Shown here piece by piece: positions 25,819-37,250 of a stretch of 64,000 nt of DNA. The stretch is from Pogonophryne albipinna (taxonomy: Eukaryota; Chordata; Actinopteri; Perciformes; Artedidraconidae). A program made the translations under genes and the position numbers. Numbering within the stretch: position 1 is the first letter of the stretch; every line of letters begins with the position of its first letter. Location of the stretch: the NCBI GenBank assembly GCA_028583405.1, contig CM053243.1:19509550-19573549 (forward strand). The letters are read 5' to 3'. The notes below the pieces were generated by a model, which was not told where the DNA came from, searched no databases, and worked only from the letters and a program-made list of their open reading frames with translations.

Positions 25819-26899
25819 TAGGGATGGGAACGATTAATCGAATATTCGAAATTATTCAGGTATTCAAATATGAGTTATGAATATTTGTATTAAAAAAAAA
25901 AAATTTGGATTTTTTTTTTTTGGGAGTGATGCCTAAGTTGATTACATATTATCAAATTGAATAATTCAATGTGTATATATATACGACAGTGCCATAGCTA
26001 AATGTGTTAGTTGACGTCTAAAGGTGTGTTTTGCTCCGCTCACCGGTCCCTCACAGCGGGCAGAGCTGCAGGTGCTGATCTCTCTCTCTCGTGTCCGGTT
26101 ATACTTCACTCGTGTTTATGTCCAAATCCATCAGATCTAGATAGTTCTAGCTAATGATATGGCTGCTGCCCCTCCCTACACGCAGATCACGCAGACTCAA
26201 ACCTCATCTTAGGCCCAAATGTGGCGCAAATGCGCTCCGCAGCCGTTGCGAGGTTCATGAGCGTGCTCCTCCGCCCCCTGTCAACTCGCAACACATGAGT
26301 GGCCAGCCTAAACAACAATAAGCGCTGCTTGGCAACCGTGTGTGGCGGCAAAGTACATAGACATTTTGACTGGAGAGAGTTTTGCCGGTATTCAACATAT
26401 TTTACCAGTCATAGTCCGGTAATTATTTACACTCTAAGAAGAGCCCTACACAACAGACATGGCGTCAAAAAGGAGTAATGTGTGGAAATATTTCGACCAG
26501 GTTAGTGAGTGCGGTGTAGAGGTCAAACTATGCCAAATTAAACTTATATACATGCTATACCTTGCTATACCCTCAACCTCCGTTCCAGCTGAGAGGGTCT
26601 TCTCTACAGCTGGCCTGATTGTGAATCGCCTCCACACATGAAAGCTGTAGGCCTATAGCTGTCAAACTGTGATCACCAGTTCAATACATTTGACAAATTC
26701 GACTTGGTTTCTACACTTATTTGAACATGTATGTATTTGTTTATAAAAATTACTGAAAAAAAATTGGGTAAAAAAAAAATGTAAAAGAAGAAAAATTCGA
26801 AGAATTTTTATAGGATATGTACATTTCGGTTAACCGGTTAACCGTTTTTTGGGGGGTCGAATATTCGAATATACATTTGCTTTCAAATTCCCATCCCTA
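25819..26899 (+). mobile_element. Non-autonomous hAT element 1 (internally deleted)
   Basis: This 1,081-bp element has 12-bp perfect terminal inverted repeats (tagggatgggaa) and subterminal gaatattcgaa motifs. The 8-bp target duplication ctacaaac flanks it at 25,811-25,818 and 26,900-26,907. It encodes a short fused transposase remnant on the plus strand (26,459-26,641). The catalytic core is gone. The right-hand duplication is also the left-hand duplication of the next hAT element. Confidence 0.9.
26459..26641 (+). pseudogene. Internally deleted hAT transposase (BED start fused to dimerisation end)
   Basis: The 60-residue frame begins with a BED-finger start (residues 1-28, SNVWKYFDQ and a Cys-x-x pattern) and jumps directly into the C-terminal hAT dimerisation motif (PSTSVPAERVFSTAG). 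Full-length hAT transposases place several hundred residues, including the RNase H-like Asp/Asp/Glu core, between these parts. The frame has an ATG and no internal stop but ends early within the dimerisation domain. It could not catalyse transposition. Whether it is transcribed is unknown. Confidence 0.7.
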
Positions 26900-26907
26900 C
26901 TACAAAC

Positions 26908-28133
26908 TAGGGGTGTAACGGTTCACAAACATTTCGGTTCGGTACGTACCTCGGTTTTTAGGTCACGGTTCGGTTCGGTACGTTTTCGGTACAGCAAAAA
27001 AAATTATCACAAAACATAACGTTTTTGTTTTTTTATTAAACTGTGAATAATGTATTCACTCAAATAAATACAAAATATAATATAATAAACATTAAGGTGC
27101 AGCATTTCGATGAACTAAAATAATCTGTATTTGAACTTTACTGTACTAGTACTCACAAAACATAAATTATTAGTTTTGGGTTTTTAATTATTATTAAACT
27201 ATGAATATTCACTCAAATAAATATAAAATATAATAAAATAAACATTAAGGTGCAGCTTTTCGATGAACTGAAATAATCTGTATTTGAACTGTACTGTACT
27301 AGTTACCTAAGCAGCCAGTTTGACATTAGGACTTGCTTGTCATTGTATTTTCATGTTTGTTTAAAGAAAGATGAACTTGTCCACATTGCTTGCTGAAAGG
27401 GCAGATCTGCTGGCACTAACAATGTCTCCTGCTGTGGAGAACACCCTCTCGCTAGGGACAGAGGTAGCAGATACAGCCAGGTAGCGCTTTGCTAACATGG
27501 CAACATGAGGAGATTTGGCGTTTGTAATAGCTTTGGCTCGGTCTGAACTTTTTGCGAGTGGTGGAGGCTTAAATGCTAGTGGGAGTTGGGTTTGCACTTC
27601 AGTCTTTTTTCTTTTGGTACCGGTGATATTCACGTTCGGGTGATGCCTTTTCAAATGAGTGTGCAAGTTTGATGTATTGCCAGCCGCGTAACCAATGTTA
27701 GTTGAAGAATGCCGACAAACAGCTTTGGTTCGGTCCACCTGTCTTTGTCCGTCATCCTTGTACGTAACTGCGAAACCAAAATGTTCGCAAACCGGAGACT
27801 TCAATGATGCTGGAGGATTTTCGAGCTCAACTTTATCTGCGTTCGCCATTTCGACAGTTCCTCAAATTACTGACTACATTTGAACGCATCCCTCTGACCA
27901 GCTCGTCCAATGAAATGACTTGCTCGCTCTATGACGCGTTGAACACAATGGGAGCAAATTACTCTGAATGCTGCGACGCAGCACCTGAGATTACTTCCAA
28001 GAAGTTGTTCACGTTCTCAATTTTTTACGTTTAACGTTATATTCGTTCGGTACACTTCGGTACACACGTGTACCGAACCGAAGGGCCCGTACCGAATAAT
28101 TTCGGTACGGGTACGTGTACCGTTACACCCCTA
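26908..28133 (-). mobile_element. Non-autonomous hAT element 2, adjoining element 1
   Basis: This 1,226-bp element has 15-bp inverted repeats (taggggtgtaacggt). Both ends carry multiple copies of a ttcggttcggtacg-type motif, plausible transposase-binding sites. The same octamer, ctacaaac, flanks it at 26,900-26,907 and 28,134-28,141. A roughly 140-bp segment at about 27,016-27,157 is tandemly repeated at 27,160-27,303 with few differences. It encodes a deleted transposase on the minus strand, opposite to element 1. Confidence 0.9.
27361..27849 (-). CDS. Truncated hAT transposase: BED finger plus dimerisation motif
   Basis: An uninterrupted frame of 162 codons encodes a BED-type zinc finger (about residues 20-70). 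In it the second cysteine of the first pair appears replaced by serine (AVCRHSST), while the later H-x4-H part (LHTHLKRHH) is intact. A basic linker follows (KRKKTE), then a jump to the hAT dimerisation motif (SVPSERVFSTAGDI, residues ~130-145). The RNase H-like catalytic region is missing, so it cannot transpose DNA. The open frame may be chance survival in a young deletion derivative, or the short protein may still bind DNA or dimerise with a full transposase; the second is only inference. Confidence 0.65.
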   Translation of the reverse strand: MANADKVELENPPASLKSPVCEHFGFAVTYKDDGQRQVDRTKAVCRHSSTNIGYAAGNTSNLHTHLKRHHPNVNITGTKRKKTEVQTQLPLAFKPPPLAKSSDRAKAITNAKSPHVAMLAKRYLAVSATSVPSERVFSTAGDIVSASRSALSASNVDKFIFL

Positions 28134-28141
28134 CTACAAAC

Positions 28142-31100
28142 TAAGTCAAATAAAGTCGTTTTGTGACAAAAATGTTCAACACAATCCAGAAAGTGTTTCC
28201 TCATTAATGAAAGGTGGGATTAGGAGTCTCTGCTTCAGGGAAAGGATTTTCAAAAAGCAGCGATGTGGATATTCAAACTATGCATAACATTAGATTATTG
28301 ATTATAGCACTAATAGCGCTTGTGTGTCCTTTATCAAATCAATTCTTAATCGACTAACACTCAATTCACAATTGTGTCGACTAAGCCAATAATTGATTAA
28401 TCAAAAGATCTGTATATAGGTTGTTTTTTTTAGAGACGACATGAAAGGTTTGTGGAAATCCTTCATGAAAAAAAAAAAACGAAAATGACTTATGACTCAG
28501 GATTTCATTTTCGACTAAGACCAATAGTTTACTAATTTAGGGATAGCAAGGCATAAGCAAACAAGTAGAACTGGAAAATGGGCGCTAACCACAAGAAGCC
28601 CAGAGGAATTTCTAAAATGAAAGCCCGGCCAGCCTGAACCAGGCAGGTCCGACCAGTTTCACAGAGGGAATCAAAACGCTTCAGGGGAACTATTCATATT
28701 AGGCCAACAAAGAACATTTGTTCGAAATGAGATTTAGTTTTTCCCTCAGGTGGCTTCAATGTATGATTGAATGGGGAACAGATACAGGAATAGAGGAATA
28801 AACTGTGAAGGTTTTCAGATCTCAAGATAAATGAAAACAGACGTGTTGAAATGGCTAACATTAATCAACACTATCGAGTTATATATGATCTGTTTTGACC
28901 ATGAGGAAAAACAGCCGCCCCAACACTAGTCTGGAGCAGGCGTACTGCAGCCGGGCTACAGTAAGTACAGGCATCGGATAATCCCACAGGAAGCAGCGAG
29001 CAGGACGCCAAGGCCAGGCCTGATGTTGTGGTCAGACACACAGCAGCAAAATCTGGGTTTACACTACCGTGGGAGGGTAGATGAAGCTCACGAAAGGAAA
29101 ATGCTTAGGTGTACTGAGTTGCATGCAGAGGTGGAGAAGTGTGGTTGGAAAAGCCAGACCTCGCCTTGGAAGCTGAGGGATCGCAGCAGGTCAGCCTCAC
29201 TACGACGTGGAGTTTAAATTACTGAGACGGCCGCTGAATGGCTCCGGCCAAGGACAGAACGTACACACTTAAAGTGTCAGACAATAACATTTCACTGCAG
29301 CATACAATGCACTGATTTGAGTATGGGTACGTCTTTGGAGTGAGCCTACACATATAGGAAGCCATAAGAACACCTCTTAATAAATGCCATTTATAAGACA
29401 AAGCAATATATCATATGATAGTATAGATACAGAAGCCAGAGCTCATGGTGTAATTGTTTCCTGGTACAATGTAGCCTCTAAACTGTTGTTTGGACACTAT
29501 TACTCAAAGTGCCATCTCTATTGTAGCCCCTGAGACGACTGGAGTTCTCTGAATAAAGTGCTTATTTTTCTTGGTTTCCTCCTTCTTGCAGTCACATTGT
29601 TCTTCTGCTTCAAGTCTCTTTAGTTTTCTCATCTTTCTGCAGGTGTCAGACTTGTATAAAACAGCCCCTGTCCTGGGATAGCTATAGTATGAACAGAAAA
29701 CTCAAATTGAACTCGCTGTGCTACTACTCCACATGAACAAACAAGCGCTCAAATTGCTCCTGAAAAGTTTGTTGTGAAGAAAGAATGATGTGTTTAGAGG
29801 CAGCTGGGACGTTCATCATTAATAGTTTATTGTTCATTCAGCGGCTGTTTCTTAATTGGACTAAATCTATTCACTGAGACGCTGATACATAGACAAACTA
29901 CAAGGGTACCGCGGCTGAGGCTGTTCCCATAAGCGAATAATAATGTGTGTTACTGCACCGTGATTCAGATCTGCTCCATAAGGTAATGGGTTCTTCTTCT
30001 AGGCCCGTGCTGCACCACGGTTAATGAAATCGGCCAGTCGTTTTTCCCTAAGCCTGCTGACAAACAGACAAATTAACAAACCACACTGAAAACCTAACCT
30101 CCGTGGCAGAGCTAATACATTTTAGTAAACCCGCTCCCCATTCCTAAATGTTCAGCTATAATAGATAAGGATTTTGTTTAAACAGATTAAATACCTTGAC
30201 AGGTATTTTTGCACAACATGTACAACTCCTAATTCAGTTTGCTGGTTGGAATAGGGCTCGTGTTCTGTGTTCATTTACATTTAAATAACAAGGAACATGA
30301 GGCGAAAACCTGCATTTTCAACAATGAGCTTCCATTAAATGTCACAGCCAATTTATCTCAGTGGGCAACATTTTGTTATAAATGGTCCAATAGAAGAATG
30401 ACTCTTTTCTGTTCAAATCCATCTGATGTTCCCTTCAGGCTGGTTACTCAGAAATTCCTTCCTTGATGAGATCACGTCTTTCTTTTGCTTATGTTGTTGA
30501 AACAAATATAGCTTCTGTGAATCACTTCCATTATAAGTGGCATTTATACTTATGTGGTTACATTTCACTCTTATTGTTTGCTAACAAACCTAAAATGTGT
30601 TCTCCAAATGAAGCGCTGCTTTATCAGTGGCGATACAAATCAATGTTTGAATCCTAATGCAATATCCTGACCTATGTGGAAATAGTATAAGACGTAAGGT
30701 GAGAAAGATACAACCTAGCACTGTTTTAAAGACTTGATGACTAGAGTAACAGAGGAACGTCTAAAGGATTAAGAGAGACTTTATCCAATGTGTTGTGAAG
30801 CCACAGGTAGCTGCATCGTTAGCGGTCGGCCTGACTGAGTCGCTACGGCAAGCTGCTAATCCGTACAAGCATTTCAGCAAAAGATGTTCATTTCATTTAT
30901 ATGTGGATAACAGCTAGTCGCACAACAGAGACTACTATTTAATAAAACAAACACCACGTATATTTAACCAAGCAGATCAAATCGGGTGCCGTGTCTCTCA
31001 AAGTAGAACGTGACCACCTTCAGTAACACACAAATCCCTCCACCGCGTTTTAATTCTACCTTCCAGCTGAGTTAAGCTTATTTAAACCCATAAACACAAA

Positions 31101-32811
31101 CAAATCAGCCTACATTAAGTAGCATGGATCCAAACACAGCATTAATTACATGTTTACTTTTGTCTATCATCTGCTCAGTTCCCACTGAAATTGAAGAGAA
31201 ACACAAGGTGGCTATTTAAAGAAATCTAAAGTAATAAGATTCAGATTACATTTATTGTCTATTACAATTTCATAAAATGGACATTTGTCTTCTGTGATGC
31301 TATAGGACGACAGCATACACAACAATAATGCCCAATGAAATCTTAAACTGAACAAGTGGCAGTAACAAGGAATGAGTGAATTGTTATTCTATTGGCATGC
31401 AAGTCCAAACATCACAAAAGTGCATGATCCTGAGTTAGTATGTATGTAACAATAAATAAAACAGATAATGAATTCAGTCAGAAATTTAAATACAGCAAAC
31501 AATTAAAATAAGCCAAAAAGAAACAAAGACAGCTCGTAATAAATCTGTTGGCACAACTCACTTGCCCTCTGTCCTTCGATGCCACAGGTAAACAGAGCGA
31601 ACGGTTCCAAACCTCTGTTTGATTTCCAGACACACATCGACTTATAAGCTCTGACGGCTGTGACCTCATCAAGTCGCTCTACCACTCAGTTTCTTTAACG
31701 TCAGTGTGAAAACCACACACCATGGAGCAACTACTGCCCAACCTCTTTATTGTTCCCGAGGAACAGAGGAGAAGCCGACCGTCGCACTGCGAGTGCTCTT
31801 TAGTGTTTCCACAGTAAATGATTGCATATGGCAAACTGCGATAACAGAGGTTATAACACACAGAAACTACACCAAATTATAATTAGCCAAGTATCATTAC
31901 ACCCAAAAGGATAATACCAGCCTCATTACCGCACTCATCAGGATGTTTTTTAAAAGAAAACCATTTACATCTCATCAGTTTATTTTTACATTTTAATTAT
32001 ATAAATTTGCTTTAATATAGCCAATATGAACCCTTTTCCACACACAAGTTTATTTTAAATCACCTGTTCACGCATTGTCAATATCACAGAGCGAGCGCTC
32101 AGATAGCCCACTGAGATTTAGAATAACAAGCTGAGTTTGTGTGGCAAACTGCTGAAATAACACTTATGAATATGCCATAATCAACACTTAGAAATCCCAC
32201 ATGCAGTAACTGCTAAATTATTCCTCAGTTCCTAAATTGTGACAGTGATGTATTCTCATGTCAGATAGTATACAACGGGGTTCATTACTACAGCACCAAT
32301 AACATCATCATCACATAGTAAGTGTCATACAGACAGCAGAATACCCAACATCTAATGTCCTTCCCTTCAGACTAACTATCCATGTGGAGGCACTCATATT
32401 TCACTATGATTAAGGTTAATTACATGGAGGTTTTACAGCAAATGTGCTAGACAAAGCCTCAATTTAGCAAAACATGGTCTTTATTGTAATTACCAGCAGC
32501 AACTCAACATTCAGACCATTATTAAAACAAATAAAAGGTATTAAAGGGTTCATTGTTATGTCTTCTGGTTTCCAAATTAGCTTTTACTCGTGTGCCTTGT
32601 TTACTCTAAAATGTGTGCTTATTGCTTAAGGTTGCAGTTATGTGAATCTGCAGTTAAATTAACATCATCTGCAACCGGGGCACTTATTCTAAAAGCATAT
32701 ATGTCAAAGCAAATGTTTTGAATCTCAACTGTGTTGTTCGTGTACAATGAAGGTGTTGCAAACACTTGCTATGAGTATTTTAGATTTTTAACTTAATTGA
32801 TCAATATCATG
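28142..32811. other. Non-coding stretch, probable furin intron 1
   Basis: No recognisable coding frame. The region lies between the proposed 5' non-coding exon (ending 36,423) and the first coding exon of the furin-type gene on the minus strand. One retroelement-tail candidate near 31.24-31.33 kb is listed separately. Confidence 0.45.
31235..31335 (-). repeat. Possible retroelement 3' tail (minus strand)
   Basis: On the minus strand the segment reads 'attgtaatagacaataaatg' then 'taatctgaatc', resembling the ACAATAAA-type 3' ends of fish LINE/SINE families. No coding remnant is adjacent. Short and degenerate. Confidence 0.35.
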
Positions 32812-32813
32812 TA

Positions 32814-34140
32814 CAGTGGGGCAAAAAAGTATTTAGTCAGCCACCAATTGTGCAAGTTCTTCCACTTAAAAAGATGAGGCCTGTAATTTTCATCCTAGGT
32901 ACACTTCAACTATGAGAGACAGAATGGGGGGAAAGAATACAGGAAATCACATTGTAGGATTTTTAATGAATTAATTGGTAAATCCCTCGGTAAAATAAGT
33001 ATTTGGTCACCGACAAACAAACAAGATTTCTGGCTCTCACAGACCTGTAACTTCTTCTTTAAGAGCCTCCTCTGTCCTCCACTTGTTAACTGCATTAATG
33101 GCACCTGTTTGAACTCGTTATCAGTATAAAAGACACCTTTCCACAACCTCAAACAGTCACACTCCAAACTCCACTATGGCCAAGACCAAAGAGCTGTCAA
33201 AGGACACCAGAAACAAAATTGTAGACCTGCACCAGGCTGGGAAGACTGAATCTGCAATAGGTAAGCAGCTTGGTGTGAAGAAATCAACTGTGGGAGCAAT
33301 TATTAGAAAATGGAAGACATACAAGACCACTGATAATCTCCCTCGATTTGGGGCTCCACGCAAGATCTCACCCTGTGGGGTCAAAATGACCACAAGAACG
33401 GTGAGCAAAAATCCCAGAACCACACGGGGGGACCTAGTCAATGACCTGCAGAGAGCTGGGACCAAAGTAACAAAGGCCACCATCAGTAACACACTACGCC
33501 GCCAGGGACTCAAAGGGACCAGGACGACTGATCCGTGTAAAGGAAAGAATGAATGGGGCCATGTATCGTGAGATTTTGAGTGACAACCTCCTTCCATCAG
33601 CAAGGGCATTGAAGATGAAACGTGGCTGGGTCTTTCAGCATGACTATGATCCCAAACACACCACCCGGGCAATGAAGGAGTGGCTTTGTAAGAAGCATTT
33701 CAAGGTCCTGGAGTGGCCTAGCCATTCTCCAGATCTCAACCCCATAGAAAATCTTTGGAGGGAGTTGAAAGTCCGTGTTGCCCAGCAACAGCCCCAAAAC
33801 ATCACTGCTCTAGAGGAGATCTGCATGGAGGAATGGGCCAAAATACCAGCAACAGTGTGTGAAAACCTTGTGAAGACTTACAGAAAACGTTTGACCTCTG
33901 TCATTGCCAACAAAGGGTATATAACAAAGTATTGAGATGAACTTTTGTTATTGACCAAATACTTATTTTCCACCATAATTTGCAAATAAATTGTAAAATG
34001 TGATGTTCAGGATTTTTTTTTCTCATTTTGTCTCTCATAGTTGAAGTGTACCTAGGATGAAAATTACAGGCCTCTCTCATCTTTTTAAGTGGGAGAACTT
34101 GCACAATTGGTGGCTGACTAAATACTTTTTTGCCCCACTG
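32814..34140 (+). mobile_element. Tc1-like transposon with internal deletion
   Basis: The element begins cagtggggcaaaaaagtatt and ends with the inverted equivalent. Long inverted repeats extend about 120 bp, and TA lies at each side (32,812-32,813 and 34,141-34,142), the Tc1/mariner target. It is 1,327 bp, shorter than typical Tc1-like elements of about 1.6 kb, and its transposase is broken. It lies in the proposed furin intron 1, in plus orientation, opposite to the gene. Confidence 0.93.
33176..33935 (+). pseudogene. Tc1 transposase, broken by an internal deletion
   Basis: The first frame (33,176-33,571) holds the N-terminal paired-like DNA-binding domain: [20 protein letters not shown], two helix-turn-helix segments and a basic linker. 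The second frame (33,549-33,935) holds the C-terminal catalytic part with the second Asp ([10 protein letters not shown]) and the final acidic residue ([11 protein letters not shown]). The part between them, which in Tc1 transposases carries the first catalytic Asp (the SDE motif), is missing, and the two frames are out of register. This copy cannot make active enzyme. The flanking ends look intact, so it could still be mobilised in trans. Confidence 0.85.
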
Positions 34141-34387
34141 TATATTCTAATGTTTAAAAGTAATTCTTATGAAAAACAACCGCATTTAGGCAAACACAAA
34201 ATAATGTGTTATTCGCAGAAGTCTCTTTCACACATCTTTCAATAGAAGCTGAATGACAAACAGAACGCAGGGGAAATGATATTCAAATATTTGTGCTTAG
34301 GGCACTTCATAGACTGTTGTGACATAGTGTTTCAAGTAAAAGGGAAACGAGAGGAAAGGAAATGGTGGAATTGTACACCACCTAAAG

Positions 34388-34967
34388 CAGGGGTGTCAAA
34401 CTCAATTTCATCGCGGGCCACATCAGCATTATGGTTGCACTCAAAGGGCCGGTTGTAACTTTAAGACTATATAAAAATACATATATAAATATATCATATA
34501 TATAAAATAATGTATTATATTACATCATTGCCTCTGCATTGGATTATCATCGGATAGGATAATAACTTCATAATTAACTACGTTTGAAAGCAGAAGTCTA
34601 GGGCAAATAATTGCAAGTCTTTTCAATGTGTATGTCCCAAAATGATTTAAAAAGAAAAGCCAAATTTTGGAGAAAAAAGAAATAGAAGAGACATTTTGAA
34701 ATAAAAATCTAATTCTGAGAAAAAGGAATTCTATGAAAAAATGCATATTTTGAAGAAAAAAAGGCAAATTCTGAGAAAAAAAGGCAAATTCTGAGAAAAA
34801 AGTCATATTTGAGATGCATTGTGGGACATGTAGTTTATGGGCAACGTGCTTCTGTAGCATGTAACCGTATAATAAACATATTATATTCTTTGCAAGCTCT
34901 TATGGGGCAACATAAAATGAAGTCGCGGGCCGAATGTGGCCACCGGGCCTTGCGTTTGACACCCCTG
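34388..34967. mobile_element. Non-autonomous hAT element (MITE), family A, second copy
   Basis: Ends are caggggtgtcaaac and gtttgacacccctg. The 8-bp flanks acctaaag (34,380-34,387) and atctaaag (34,968-34,975) differ at one base. Subterminal 'gcgggcc' motifs match the copy at 5,443-6,018. The interior, about 34,660-34,810, contains an A-rich array with repeated 'aaattctgagaaaaa' units. No coding capacity. Confidence 0.85.
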
Positions 34968-34975
34968 ATCTAAAG

Positions 34976-36422
34976 AGTCAAATAAATCCTCATCCTGACA
35001 CAATGAGTATAAAAGCCTTGTTTCAGGATGTCACAAAGCAGAAACACCTTCATGTTTCATTCAACACCTCCTTCGCCACATTGTTTGTCTTGGTGAATAC
35101 AGGATATTGATAACATGGGAGGGTTTTACCTCTTTCTTCAGTGGTGTAGAATTTCCACCATTGAACTTTGTATTTAATATGACTGTATACCTGATATAAC
35201 CATGACCCCACCCGACGAAACTACCGTAAAGTTGGTCACAAAGTATTGAATGTGTGCAACGTGCGATCATCTTTGTGAATCATTCTTACAATGGGAATCT
35301 ATATTGTAAAAGCCATTGGCGGTTATTGCTTGACGGACAATTAGCATAAACAAGTCTCGCCTGTTCTTCATGTTATCCCTGGTGCATCTGTTTAAGACAA
35401 TTGGTTAGTTGGTTGGTAAACATCAGTTCAATTGCAACTTTTTGGTAATCAATGTGTTCGAGTTGTTTTTTTAAGAATAAAATGGCAAAACTCTCAAATT
35501 CAGCTTAATAAAAGGCTCAAAAATGCAAAAATGTTCATCCTCTCTATGACAGTAAACTCAATATCTTCGGGTTGAACAACATTTTTCACAATTAAAATAA
35601 TCTTTGGTTGAAGCCTGAACTTGTTCAGATGTATGCAGCATGTTCAGCATTAACAAATAACTTCCAGAATACTTTCTACTACACAGATACATCTCACACA
35701 ATCTCAATTTCTAAGTTAAGTTAACAACTAGTACATGCATTTAGTTAAGAGGCTTGTATTTCAGGCATCAACTTTAACACCCTACTAAACAATTGTATCA
35801 CACAGTAGAAGGAAGCAGTCACTTACTTCAGAACAATGGGCATTATCTTTTTGAGATGCCTTGTTCTCATTTGGTAGCCTACATGTAAGTGCATGCAACG
35901 AGGTCATCAACATTGCTTAAGTGTTTATTCATAATGATCAGTAGCTTAGTATTGCTTCACTGGAGAGGTATTACAGTGTCGGGCTTAGTGGAAGCACAGA
36001 CAACACTAGACGCTCAGTTTCCAAAATGAAGCACACTTATTTCTGTGAAATGGCTAAAGCTCAGGTCCATGTTTCACAGGAAGTTAGAAAATGTAGAAAA
36101 CAACAAGCCAGCCCAGTCTAACCCAACAAAATCAGCTGTTTTTGCATCGATTACTCCTTGTGTCAAAGTTCAGTCGTAAAGCCACAGCCTTCATACTCGC
36201 TGATACACAATATATTAAGTGTAAAGTGTGCCTGTGTAAACAGCAACACGTCCTGTTTTTGTCAGAAAGGACATAGTTATGTGGAGCAGAGATTAACTGC
36301 AGGAAGGAGGAAAACTTATCTGGCCTGTAACGCCACAACACGTGAATGTTTATGAAAGTTAAGATGTTTAAATGCATCAGCTGATCGGGGTAACGTGTTG
36401 AGCTTGCCCTCGGTTGACTCAC
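34976..36422. other. Non-coding stretch, probable furin intron 1 (5' part)
   Basis: AT-rich sequence without recognisable exons or repeats. It would be the start of the furin-type gene's first intron if the donor at 36,423 is used. Confidence 0.4.
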
Positions 36423-37250
36423 CTCACGCGTTGATGAATCCGTGACAACAACACGTAGTCATTATTTAGCCCGAAGCGGCGGCTGGAGCTGATCCAAGGA
36501 TGATAACTCCTCCGCTGGACAAATATGTCTGAAACTGCACCGCGCTGTGATTAACTTGACACCGCGGTGCTCACAGGTGCCTCCCCCTTTTCCTCTCATC
36601 CACCCCTGAAGAGCATTTCCGACCTCACATTTTACTACTCCCTACCGAGGAGCACAGACACACATTCCTCGCAGACACAACCACAGGAGAACCGGACGCA
36701 GTCGACGTCACCTCGGGGAGCGAGTTGCCCACCTTCACGATCCCACAAACACTGACAGCAAACCGGGATCAATAAGACCCCAATTCCTCCCTGTCCTGCC
36801 CGGTGCCAGGGTCTCTGTGGTACCGGAGACAAACTCGCCGACCACGCAGCCCCAAACAAGTACAATCACAAGCTCCAGCACAACTTACAATCCGCTTAAC
36901 TTACCCCCTTTTACATCCTGTTCGACCTCGGCGTGTTGTTGTCTCCCCCCACGGTGTTAGGACCGACGACCGCTCGGCGAAGCGGTTGAAAAATTGATAA
37001 GAGAGAATTGCTGGTTATAAATAGTCATGATACCCCTCCGGAGTACCGCTGAGTGGTCCGTGCAAGCCCCAGGAAATACGTCACGGCCACGGACAAAGTG
37101 GAGCCGTTGGAGCAACACCTCCTAGCGGACAGCGGCGCGGCGACACCTCCACCTGGCGGCCAGCCACGGAACTGCACCCTCCTCCGCAGACACGATAATG
37201 TATTCCCAGATGGATGGGGAACACAGATGGAAACACTTGATAGATGCACA
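36423..37250 (-). promoter_or_regulatory. GC-rich promoter region and putative 5' non-coding exon of the furin-type gene
   Basis: The block from about 36,430 to 37,250 is clearly richer in G+C and CpG than its AT-rich surroundings, as expected for a CpG-island promoter. On the minus strand it ends at a strong donor, GTGAG|gtgagtcaac (exon end 36,423). No gene-like frame with a known domain is present, which fits a non-coding first exon. The nearest minus-strand acceptor of a recognised gene is the furin-type exon start at 25,556, so the pairing is inferred. A TATA-like 'ttataaatag' at 37,015-37,024 faces the plus strand and could drive divergent transcription. The exact start site is unknown. 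Confidence 0.45.

Noticed and set aside
33157..33672. 171-codon minus-strand frame
   Set aside because: It is the antisense shadow of the Tc1 transposase.
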